Shown here: piece by piece, positions 1-9,182 of the stretch
Numbering within the stretch: the stretch's first letter is position 1
Layout: each line of letters starts with the position of its first letter
From: Strobilurus pachycystidiatus
Taxonomy: Eukaryota; Basidiomycota; Agaricomycetes; Agaricales; Physalacriaceae
Reading direction: 5' to 3'
NCBI GenBank assembly: GCA_019915135.1
Contig: JAHLMK010000015.1
Span: forward strand, 1,054,001 to 1,118,000
Length of the DNA stretch: 64,000 bases
Notes under the pieces: generated by a model
What the model was told of the DNA's origin: nothing
What the model saw: the letters and a program-made list of their open reading frames with translations, nothing else
The model's database searches: none
Translations under genes and position numbers: made by a program

Positions 1-580
1 TCGCGATATCTGGATGGCGCGCTTCGACGTTGGCAATGCGGACTTCGACGCTGCTGAAGCCCGTGTAGAATGGGAGTTCATATGTGAGGAGGGGGCGGAC
101 ACGGGACCAGGCGCCGTCTGCACCGACGACGAGGTCGAACGATCCAAGCTGGGACCCGTCGGCGAAGTTCAGAGTGAATTTGGGACCATCTGGAGTAACA
201 GAGACGACTTTGTGGCCCCAGTGGATGGATTCTGTAGGGAGGGACTCCAGGAGGATACGACGCAGCTCGACGCGATCGACTTCAGGACGGCCGTCCCCCG
301 GGTTCTCCTGGTCAATGTGGAGGAAGCCTGTCTTGTCGGCTAGACGAAAGACGTCGCTTTCTGGACGGGCAATCTGCTTGAATTCAGTAGTGAGCCCAGC
401 GGCAGCGAGGGCTCGTTGGCCTGTCTCGGTGTGGATGTCGAGCGACCCTCCTTGGCTGCGAGTGTCGGGCGAGGCGTCCAGTTCGAACACAGTGGTGGTT
501 ATTCCACCTTGGAGGAGAATGCGGGCAAGTGTGAGTCCGCTAGGACCACCGCCGACGATTGCAATGGATGGCTGTGGCAT
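1..580 (-). CDS. FAD-dependent monooxygenase, N-terminal part (truncated by window edge)
   Basis: The reverse strand is open from an ATG at 580 to the window edge and gives the first 193 residues. Residues 5-15 hold the dinucleotide-binding motif IAIVGGGPSGL, followed by a second strand ending in FELD. Around residue 160 is LVVGADGAWSRVR, the GD-type motif of class A flavoprotein hydroxylases. This N-terminal layout is typical of single-component FAD/NAD(P)H aromatic hydroxylases of the TetX/PheA/TfdB superfamily, which hydroxylate small aromatic or polycyclic compounds. No intron is needed in the visible part. The substrate cannot be told from this half. The next gene lies 1.3 kb away on the other strand, so no cluster context is visible. 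Confidence 0.85.
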   Translation of the reverse strand, partial: MPQPSIAIVGGGPSGLTLARILLQGGITTTVFELDASPDTRSQGGSLDIHTETGQRALAAAGLTTEFKQIARPESDVFRLADKTGFLHIDQENPGDGRPEVDRVELRRILLESLPTESIHWGHKVVSVTPDGPKFTLNFADGSQLGSFDLVVGADGAWSRVRPLLTYELPFYTGFSSVEVRIANVEARHPDIA

Positions 581-1405
581 ATCGTATGATTGGGAGAGAG
601 TACACCAATTTCATGTTACTTATAGTCTTTGCCTTCACGTCCCGAACGTGTGCGTCGCCCAACGGCATTCTCATCCTAACAAGTGCGTCGTCCTACGGCA
701 TCCTTGAATATAAACCGGCTGCGACGTGAGTGTTGTTCGGATGAAGTTGACAAAACTGTATTGTTGGGCCTTGACTGGATGCTGCCGACTCTGCCGAGTC
801 AAAACAATCAAGCCGTGCTCATACCTACATTGATTCGTACAAAGACGCAGAGTCATCTGTAAGATGTGGAACACTTGCGTCGCTATGTCATCTGTGTCTT
901 TAAAGTCTCTCAGAGTTCTGCCAATTCACTGGCACACTAACTTACCTCGGAAGTCGAAGCCGGGGCCAAGCCATCAAACCCTACATCAACTCCGAGTCTC
1001 CGTCCAAGCGCCGGACGGCGGACGGCAGTGCAGGCCGAGTCAAGCCGACCCCGCCACGCTAATAGCTGCGTTGACAAGTCGATTGTTTGATGTAAGGACG
1101 GATTTTGTACTCTATGTACATACTTGCCGCATGCACTTTAAAGCTAGCTAACCAAACACAGATTCATGACCTTGAGCGCACTGAGTCTCAGCAGCTCCAG
1201 AGATGTAACATTGTTATCCAAAGGCCTTGAGTATTCATCTTTCTTTATCGGAGGCAAGCTTTGTTTACTGGACTATTTTTTGAAATCAGCAAGCGGAAAT
1301 TCACAGTCGGGTAATTGACATAAACGAGACTCTTTGAAGAAATCCTTACGCCGGAAAAGGCTGAGTATTGACCTGACGTTCTCAATCGTCAGAGACTCAA
1401 TGCAT

Positions 1406-1600
1406 GCATTCAGTCTGTCATGACCTCAACGGGCGTGTCTTCCACGTCAAAAGGTCTATCTCGCCAACCAATCTCTGTGTCCTGCCTCTCGTGATGACTA
1501 GCATTCACTCTGTCATGACCTCAGCGGCGTGTCTTCCATGTCAAAGGTCTATCTCGCGAACCCGTCGCTGGCAACCAATCTCTGCGCTCGCCTCTCGTGA
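1406..1600. repeat. imperfect tandem duplication, unit about 95 bp
   Basis: Two adjacent diverged copies start near 1406 and 1503. Both contain TCTGTCATGACCTCA, then CGTGTCTTCCA, GTCTATCTCGC and AACCAATCTCTG, ending in CTCGTGA. The second copy carries about 12 extra bases before AACCAATCTC. It lies 300-480 bp upstream of the hydrophobin start codon, so a promoter role is possible but not shown. Confidence 0.75.
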
Positions 1601-1801
1601 CGCAGTGATATCCACAAGGGCAATCTTGAGAATTTTGCAGGTGTTGAATTGTTCGAACATTCCCCACCGTTCCTAGCTCCTTGAGCGCTCCACTTCGACA
1701 TCGCCCGGTCTCATGCTAGTGGTCGCTGCCCAATCCTGCACGGCTTGTGGCATCGTGAGGACTAATGGAGGTGATTTCTCAGGCTCGGATTGCTTCAAGC
1801 G

Positions 1802-1808
1802 TATAAAA
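1802..1808 (+). promoter_or_regulatory. TATA box of the hydrophobin gene
   Basis: TATAAAA lies 72 bp before the ATG at 1880, within GCGTATAAAAGGC. This is the expected spacing for a strongly expressed fungal secreted-protein gene. It is a sequence match only. Confidence 0.6.
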
Positions 1809-1879
1809 GGCTTGAGGAGGACTCCTGGGTTCTTCACTCGAACCCAGCAGCAGCTCAAGTACTCTCAAAGCCTCTAAAC

Positions 1880-2307
1880 ATGCAGTTCAAATTTGCCACC
1901 CTCGCCGCTTTTGCTCTCGCCACCCTCGCGGCCGCCACTCCTGCTCCCCGCACTGGGGGCCCTAGCCTTGAGTGCTGCGACAGTGTCGTCCCGGCTACCA
2001 ACGCCTCCGCAGTCAAGTTATTGGGCCTTTTGGGCATCGTCCTCGACAACCTCAATGTCAACGTTGGTATTACCTGCTCGCCCATCACCGTCATCGGGTC
2101 TGCGGGCGGTAGCTGGTAGGTATCTCTTGCAGAAAATGACACCAGATACTCATGCATTGCTCCTAGCTCTACCAACACCGTCTCCTGCACCGACAACTCC
2201 TATGGTATGGCCCAATATATCGTTCTATTTTGGTCACTGAAGGCGTTGCTGACGGTTCCTTCGCAGGCGGACTCATCTCCATTGGTTGTGTCCCCGTCAC
2301 CCTCTAA
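1880..2307 (+). CDS. class I-like hydrophobin with six cysteines
   Basis: Exons 1880-2115, 2167-2204 and 2267-2307 join to a 104-residue protein. Residues 1-20 form a signal peptide ([19 protein letters not shown]). Hydrophobins are small secreted proteins that self-assemble at air-water interfaces and coat aerial hyphae and fruit bodies. Cysteines are at 32, 33, 66, 79, 86 and 99, and the C-terminus [13 protein letters not shown] is typical of class I. The first intron splits the codon of Cys79 (TG|C), which supports the splice choice. Spacing matches CC-X32-C-X12-C-X6-C-X12-C, the class I pattern except that the first cysteine is missing and the sixth is Ser85. Those two residues normally form a disulfide with each other. 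A TATA box lies 72 bp upstream. Confidence 0.92.
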
Positions 2308-2833
2308 ACATTGAGTACCGGTCAGATGGAAGGAATGCGGAGTCTTGGTTACGTTGAGGCGAGATGACGGTCAAGTTGTGATTTGAGTCTTGTCGGACGA
2401 GCCCTACGAAGCGTACTTCTACAATTTAGTATGGAACGATACTTTGTGCCATAGTGAGCTTAAAACGGGTGCGATGAGAGTAATGTATGGTCCTTCTAAG
2501 CCGCCATCACCGTCAGAAAGGAAATCGCTGTCGCCGCGAAGGTAGGTCTGTCTACCTCGTTAAAGTCACGCTGCCATCGACGCGTTTTAGATGAACATTG
2601 GTCTTCGTAAATAGCTTGGAATGTACTTTCGCAGACTAGCCGATAATCTTAGTTCAGAGTGCACGAGTAGAATGAAGTTCAACCTGGGAGCATTAGACGT
2701 GGCGTATTTGTTCTACAGGGTCGTGCCAAGCGGTCCGAAATATTTCGGCCGAAAGATCTGCACAATCAAAATGACTCCTCTCTCTTCTTCATCCATTTTC
2801 TTGCATCTCTGGACGTGGCTTTGAACGGCCCAA
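2308..2833. other. intergenic region
   Basis: This is the 3' flank of the hydrophobin gene and the promoter of threonine synthase. I see no coding sequence or repeat in it. Confidence 0.6.
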
Positions 2834-4575
2834 ATGAAATACTTTTCCACTCGTGGCGGAGATCAGGAACTCTCTTTCGAAGAGGTCAGGTCGGACACCC
2901 CAGCTCTCGCCAGGCTCATTCCAATTTGATCAAGTAGACGGTCCTCACAGGTCTCGCACCCAATGGCGGACTATACATCCCTGTCGAGATACCCGCCCTT
3001 CCGGAAAACTGGAAATCTGCCTGGAAGGACTATTCTTTCATCGATCTGTCCGTCGCGGTGCTGTCGCTCTACATCTCCCCCAGTGAGATCTCCAAAGAAG
3101 AGCTCCGCGAATTGGTGGTGAAGTCCTATGCGGGGTTCAGGCATCCGGAGGTGACGCCGCTTAAGAAGCTGGACGATCACAAATACGTGTTGGAGTTGTG
3201 GCATGGACCGACATGGGCGTTCAAGGACGTCGCGTTGCAGTTGCTTGGCAATTTCTTCGAATTCTTCCTCAAGCGAAGGAATGCGAACGGTGCGCAGGAG
3301 AAACTCACTGTGGTCGGCGCGACGAGTGGTGACACTGGAAGTGCCGCCATCTACGGCCTGCGGAACAAGGCCAATATCTCCATCTTCATCCTCCATCCCA
3401 AAGGTCGCGTCTCGCCTATTCAGGAAGCTCAGATGACCGCTGTAACAGACGCGAACGTGCACAATATTGCTGTCAAAGGCACGTTCGATGATTGTCAGGT
3501 TCGTAGCATGCATAATACTTCTTCCTTCCTATTGACATGCGCCACAGGACATCGTCAAAGCCCTTTTCTCCGACACGGCGTTCAACGCCAAACACCGCCT
3601 GGGTGCTGTCAACTCGATTAACTGGGCTCGTATCCTTGCCCAGACAGTCTACTACTTCCACGCATACTTCACGCTTCAAAGGCAAAACCCCAACATCGCG
3701 GAACTCCAGTTCGTCGTCCCGACGGGCAACTTTGGCGACATTCTCGCTGGGTATTATGCACGCCGTATGGGGCTGCCAATGTCTGCCAAAATGGGCGTCG
3801 CGACAAATGCGAACGATATCCTAGCTCGGTTCTGGAAGACTGGACGGTATGAAAAGGTGGATTCAGCACCGGAGGTTGTGGACTCCTCTGCATTGGTGTC
3901 GGACGGCAAGCAGGCGACGGACGCCAGCGGCGTCAAAGAGACGTTGAGTCCAGCTATGGATATCCTCATCTCAAGTAATTTCGAGCGGCTGCTGTGGTAC
4001 CTTGCGTACGAAAACACCACAAGTAGGGACGCGGCATGCAAAACACTGGACGGCTGGATGGGGAAGATGAAGGCGGACGGGTCAGTTGCAGTGCCTGTTG
4101 CAGTGCTTGAGGCGGCAAGGAGAGACTTCTGTGCGGAGAGGGTTGGGGACGAGGAGGTCAGTCGACCAATTGATGATTGTGATGATCAAGCTTTCTGACT
4201 TGTTCAGACTCTGGCTACGATCGAAGCATACTATGAAGCCACACCATCGTATCTCGTTGACCCACATACAGCGGTGGCCTTGGCAGCGGCGAAGAGGATG
4301 TCAGCGCACAAGTATGAATACCCCTTGTCTTTTCTGTACCTCTATCAATTAATCCGTACCTCAGCTCACCTTCGACGGTACAAGTCGTCCTCTCCACAGC
4401 ACATGCCGCCAAATTTTCCGACGCGGTATGCCAGGCCGTGCCAGATCTCAACTTCGAGCAGGACGTGATGCCGGAGGAGCTTAAAGGTTTGTTGAAGATG
4501 GAGAAACGAGTAGTGGATGTAGAGGGACCGGAGATTAGTTTGGTGAAGAAGGTCATCGAGGAGTATGCGGTTTGA
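2834..4575 (+). CDS. THR4: threonine synthase
   Basis: Five exons (2834-2884, 2938-3498, 3548-4156, 4208-4311, 4365-4575) give 511 residues, close to the yeast Thr4 length. The enzyme converts O-phosphohomoserine to threonine with pyridoxal phosphate, the last step of threonine synthesis. The N-terminus MKYFSTRGGD runs across the first intron into LTGLAPNGGLY, the usual start of fungal and bacterial threonine synthases. The PLP lysine lies in GPTWAFKDVALQ near residue 120, and the phosphate-binding loop is in VVGATSGDTGSAA. NSINWARILAQ and PTGNFGDILAG are conserved blocks. All four introns are 49-53 nt. The start is the first ATG that gives the conserved N-terminus. Identification is firm. 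Confidence 0.97.
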
Positions 4576-5315
4576 GTTGAGTGATATCCTACAAAATCTG
4601 GACTCGGACGTGTTCATTGGATAGATCATGCATCATCGTGTTGTTGATTGTCATGGAATTTGCGCTCAACGTGATCATGAAAGAGTTTGTCGGTTCAGAA
4701 TGATTCCCATACTTGGTGACCATGTTATGTGCATCCAAACAAATCGTTTCTCATTGCCTATACTGCCTCTTTCTGGCGACTGTACCTTTGCGAGCAACAA
4801 ACGATCCGAACGGCGATCTGCATCAACAGATATCAATGTCGCATGCGCTCGAGTCGAGTTAATACTGTCAGTGTCATTCTGAACACGCGTTTCCGATTAC
4901 ACGAGTCATGGAGAGCGAAGAAAGTGAGCATCGTCACATCCTGCGGTGACAGCTCATGCACCCGCTTTGCTCTGAAGTTCTGAAGTTTGCAAGCTACATA
5001 TCAAGCGCGATTCTGGAGAGTTGGCCCATTGTCTTTAGCTGCAGGTAAAAAAAATCAGTTTCGAGATTCGACGATACTGTGCTGGCGCCTTGACATTTCC
5101 GGCTAACAACGTTTTCAGGAAGTTCAAATTCAGTACTAGTAGCATATACCCGTAAAAGATAATGATGTTCGTCAAGGCACTACTAGAAAGTATCAATGAA
5201 GGTGGCGTAGTACCCGTAATGAAATAACAGAAATTAAGTCCGCAGAATAAGTAAGTTTGTCCTTGAATGAATCATGTGGCGTTAAATGTCATGATTGGTG
5301 TAAATGACGGCGCGT
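4576..5315. other. intergenic region between convergent genes
   Basis: About 740 bp between two 3' ends. Only short unrelated open frames are visible and there is no repeat or RNA gene that I can recognise. Confidence 0.6.
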
Positions 5316-6317
5316 TTAGGCACGGTAGTTGCGACCAAACTTGGCAGAAGCGACACGGCGATATACAGATGGGATGTTGGCCGGGCAGTCACTGGAGCCG
5401 GAGTCGAATCCGCCATTCTGAAAGAAAATTGAGTAACTTGATCCAGCAAGGATGACGAGATAAACTTACAGTGAAGTAGGTGCAGAGACGAGCCGCTTCG
5501 TAGCTGCACGAAATGAACCCATCCGATGTAGTACCCTCTTTAATCAATGCCCCACCAGCGTTGTCAGTGGATGGGCAGCTCCCACTGGATTCCGACGAGC
5601 TCGAGGTGCCAGCATTGGGGCACACACTGGAGCCTGACGAGAAGCCGCCGCTGCCACTGAAGTAGACGCATTGCCCTGCGGCTGGGTAATCGCATTCGAA
5701 GAAGCCATCGGCGTCTGCCCCGAAGGACGCAAGTTCGGTACCAGCATTGTCAGTGGCGGGGCATGATGCTCGGCCGCCGCTGCGCTTAGTGATACTGCTC
5801 GCGATGCTGTTGGGGCAGACACTGGAGCCTGAAGAGAAACTGCCGTCCTGAAGTTCAAGCCAGTCAGAACATTGACTGGTGGGTTCGTCTCTGAGTTGGA
5901 CATACCGAAAAGTAGCTGCATGCACCGGCGGTGGCGTAAGAACAGGTGGTGAAACCGCCTGCAGCAGATCCTTGGGACAGCAAGGCACCTCCAGCGTCAT
6001 CCACTGAGGAGCAGGATACACCCGACGACGTAGGGAGTTTGTCGTCTGCCAGTCCGCTTGGGCAGTCACTGGATCCGGAAGAAAACCCTCCGTTCTACAC
6101 ATCGTCAGTCCACCTGTGCAGTCACAACATCAAAGTCGAAGCTTACCGTGAAATAGGTGCAGGTACGAGCTACGGGGTAGGCGCAACTGACGAAGCCATC
6201 GGATGTCATCCCGGACGTGGTCAAAGCAGACCCGGCGCTGTCTGCAGAAGGGCAATTCAAAGCCGCGGCAAAGCCAGCAGCAGTCATGAAGAAAACAACG
6301 TTGGAGCGAGTCATCAT
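5316..6317 (-). CDS. secreted cysteine-rich protein with four tandem modules
   Basis: Exons 6317-6147, 6094-5906, 5847-5470 and 5417-5316 (reverse strand) give 279 residues. Residues 1-20 form a signal peptide. The mature protein is four modules of about 50-70 residues, each reading C-[PS]-x2-D-x-AG..., GF-x2-C, x-Y-x2-A-x2-C-x-YF, then a glycine-serine linker such as GGFSSGSS-x-CP. Each module brings four to five cysteines, probably disulfide-bonded outside the cell. All three introns are phase 0. Each falls right after the YF[TS] that ends a module, so exon borders equal module borders; only the module 3 to 4 border has no intron. I do not recognise a named domain family. A TATA box lies 108 bp upstream. 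An effector-like, wall-associated or fruit-body role would be a guess. Confidence 0.85.
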
Positions 6318-6424
6318 CGTGAAAAAAAAGTTCAAAAAGGTTGGGAGAAGGGTGGTCAAAAAAAGAGATGAGCAAGAAGCTGAAGAGTAAAAGCTCGATG
6401 AAAAGAAAACCAGAGGTCGGAGCT

Positions 6425-6433
6425 GCTTTTATA
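6425..6433 (-). promoter_or_regulatory. TATA box of the cysteine-rich repeat gene
   Basis: The reverse strand reads TATAAAAGC at 6433-6425, 108 bp before the ATG at 6317. Position and sequence fit a core promoter. It also argues for the inner MM start at 6317 rather than an in-frame ATG at 6359. Confidence 0.55.
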
Positions 6434-6537
6434 CCCAGTGTCCTGATCTTGGCATTGTATCCGGAGACCTTTGTAAAGGCACGGATCCTGCACGAACAGC
6501 CGCCCAATGATTGTCCTCGGCCACATCGGTTCACAGC

Positions 6538-6863
6538 TTTCAATAGGGAGGCTCAATTCTTTGAGAAGCGGTGTGGAACGGAAACGAAACGGATTGCAAT
6601 AGTTATTGCCACCGAAGGGCGTGGGAGCCAGGATCAGGACGTTTAGATTATTCACAGTTTCCCGCCACAACCTCTGTGATACCACAATTTGAACCAGTCA
6701 GTAAGATGTACATAAATCACAAGCTGGATTCTCTTCAAGGCCAGAGGTCAAGGTGTTGGCCAGCAGTCACGAGCGCGTTGGTGTGGCTCAGCGCGCAGGG
6801 CTTAAATCCGTTCGTTTCCGTTCCGTTTCTGTTTCCCAAAGAATTTAGCCTCCCTATTGAATG
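6538..6863. mobile_element. MITE-like element with about 55-bp inverted ends
   Basis: The left end (about 6538-6595) and right end (about 6809-6863) are inverted copies. Both begin TTCAATAGGGAGGCT, continue AATTCTTTG, and end in a GGAACGG / AAACG block. Outer-to-outer length is about 326 bp with no coding capacity inside. I could not identify a clear target-site duplication, so the superfamily is open. A secondary structure of non-mobile origin remains possible. Confidence 0.55.
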
Positions 6864-7849
6864 TTAGGCTGGGGTATGGAGCTCATTTGGCAATGTATGT
6901 ATGGTATGGAGCTCCGAGGCTTGCTGGATGGATGGTATGTATCGTATGTATCGTATGAAAGTTCCCTACAATCTGAGGCGTATTATACACTTTTTGTGTA
7001 TAAAACATGTAAGGAAACAGCCTGGCTACTGGGCTCCCGGTTCCCATTTCTCTTGATCTGGTCCCCGTCGTGACATTGCTGCACAAACGAAGCCGATGTC
7101 TTTTACACTGAGCAAATGGTGGAACACGGTCAAAGAAAGTGTACCATCAGCTTTAGCTACACATTGTCGTTCCATACAGGTTCCATAGGACCCTCAACTT
7201 ATTGAACGTATTATACACTGTATATTACACGATGTATGATACACCTTCGTTACATACCCCGCACAAGCTTTCATAGTGCCTCCGGGAGTGCGCCGGGGCA
7301 AGCTTGATGACTGGTGAATGAGGGAGGGTCCCAGTAAGCAGTGAGGTCGATGACCAAAGCCGAGAAGGCAATCTCCGGCGTCCGCTGTCTCAGCGCATCA
7401 CCACAGCCTCATCGGACGCCAAGTACTTACAGCAAAAGTAGACTACTTATACTGAGACCTGTTTCACGAAGAGCGCAAATGAATCCACTACTTGCGCTCA
7501 CAGAGAGTAGCATTTGTTTCAGGTATCGAGGGCGATAAGTTCCAAATCCTGGTCTTTGTTTGAAAAGCAGCTGGTAAATTATGAGTTCGCCTCTCAACAC
7601 GGAAGCGAGACGGAAGCTCAGAGGGATTGCCCGCCCAAGGCCCAGGGTCTGACAAAACCTGAAACATGCAATACTCTGCAATTGTGGCGAATCTTGGTCC
7701 CAATCAACAGTGAGCCCGAGTTTACCTTGAGGCCAATTTCTTTCCAGTGTCAAGTGTTTGAGAAAGATGTTTGTTTGTGGAAGGAAAATGCTTGGATTCG
7801 CCGGCTGGCCCTATGAACGAGCCCATTAACGAAAGAGAGAGAATAAAGT
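6864..7849. other. intergenic region rich in TATAC/GTATG strings
   Basis: This is the 3' flank of the Tra2-like gene. It holds short AT-rich strings such as GTATGTATCGTATG near 6937 and a perfect hairpin at 6983-7003 (TTATACAC, five T, GTGTATAA). No coding sequence is supported. Confidence 0.5.
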
Positions 7850-9021
7850 TTAGTAGCGCCTGTCATCGTAGCGTCGGTCCCGGTCGTCATATCGGTCGCG
7901 CCTGTCCCTATCATCATACCGGTCGCGCCTATCCCTATCATCGTAGCGGTCTCTCCGATCCCTGTCCCTATCGTCATACCGGTCTCGACGAGGATAGTCC
8001 CTTGCGTAGCGACTATCGTATGGGCGTGGATCGTAGGGGCGATCGCTAGAGTAACCTGAAGCCGACTTAGAATATACTTTAAGGAGAAGATGTCTTTGAA
8101 GAACGTACGTCCACCGCGGTCAGAGTCTCGCTTGGGCGGTCCGTAGTACTTTCCTGGCGTAGGTGTGCGAGCACGGCCACGGCGAGCCTAAGAGGGTGTA
8201 TGTGAGTACTATTGCGGCTGGCAAGAAGAAACATATAGTACCCGTTCAATATTCATAGTTCGTCCCATGAACTCAGTCCCGTTGAGGGCGGCAATGGCAG
8301 CCTCAGCCTCTTCTGGCGTTTCCATCGTCACGAAACCGAATCCTCGCGAGTCGCGAGTATGGGGATCGTACATGATAGATGTCTTTTGAACCTGGACCAA
8401 TCATGAGGTGACGAAGTAGGAAGAGAATGCTGCCACTGACCCTGCCAACCTTGGCGAAGGCGTTCTCGAGGTCGCGCATGTCGACACTGCGGGAGAGGCC
8501 GGACACGTGCAGGTTGTTGCCTGGGTTCGTCTGCCCGTCGTCACGCCTATGCAGTGAGTGGTTAAGCGGCATGCCAGTATCGGTGAGGCTAGAACACGTA
8601 CCCACGCCTGTCGTCGCCGCGGTCGCCGCGAACAGGGCTCATACTCCTCCTAGCAGGCTCATCCCGCTTCTCATGTGCATAGTCATCATGCATAGCAAGA
8701 TCGGCAGCGGGAATGCCGATGGCGGTGCCCGGGGGCGGGGCCATGTCTTGCGACTGCCAGGCTAGTTGGAAGATATGAGGCGGATTGATCGTTGGTCGGC
8801 ATATGTAGGTAGTGAGGACTGAAGAAAGGTCGAGAGTACTAACTGCTGCTGGTAGCAAGACCGGCAGCAGAATGGGTGATCAAGGGGAGCAGGTGTCGCG
8901 CTCGAAGGAGGCTCATTGCTGCCGAAAGCAACTTCGATAGCAAAAAAGACGGCGGCGACCGACGGAAAGCAGACGGCGAGGCGGGGGTTGTCGATGATGC
9001 TGAGAACGTACCGTCATCCAT
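7850..9021 (-). CDS. Tra2-like RNA-binding SR protein
   Basis: Exons 9021-9012, 8761-8602, 8546-8441, 8391-8242, 8187-8109 and 8055-7850 give 236 residues. One RRM spans about residues 65-145. RNP2 is NLHVSGL and RNP1 is RGFGFVTM; loops match transformer-2 ([17 protein letters not shown]). The C-terminal 60 residues are a run of RYDDRDRRD repeats, an arginine-aspartate tail of the kind found in SR-related splicing factors. Known Tra2 proteins bind exonic enhancers and act in the nucleus. The first exon (MDD plus one base) precedes a 250-nt intron and is the weakest part; a start at the internal ATG in exon 2 is the alternative. Its promoter is shared with the paraoxonase-like gene 106 bp away on the other strand. 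Confidence 0.88.
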
Positions 9022-9098
9022 GGTTGAAAGATGGGAAGTGTTGGTTTGAAGTCGTGGTCAGAAGCAAAAGTGGCGGGACCGGAGTTTGGTTCCTGTCA

Positions 9099-9182
9099 GT
9101 TCCTGTCTTGCTCTTGCCGTCACGGTCATGGGCGTTCTCCGTTCCTGTCTTGCTCTTGCCCTTACGGCCATGGGCGCCCTCC
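9099..9182 (+). repeat. 42-bp tandem duplication across a start codon
   Basis: Copies 9099-9140 and 9141-9182 both begin GTTCCTGTCTTGCTCTTGCC and include an ATGGGC. The unit is 14 codons long, so both copies read in the same frame and each supplies one candidate start codon (9128 and 9170) for the paraoxonase-like gene. Confidence 0.85.

Larger units (their letters stand above)
581..1879. other. intergenic region upstream of the hydrophobin gene
   Basis: No convincing coding sequence. It contains an imperfect tandem duplication (1406-1600) and the hydrophobin promoter near its right end. Short open frames here lack recognisable protein features and I treat them as chance. Confidence 0.6.

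Noticed and set aside
9086..9127. Upstream extension of the paraoxonase-like gene
   Set aside because: It would need a TTG start; the first ATG is at 9128.
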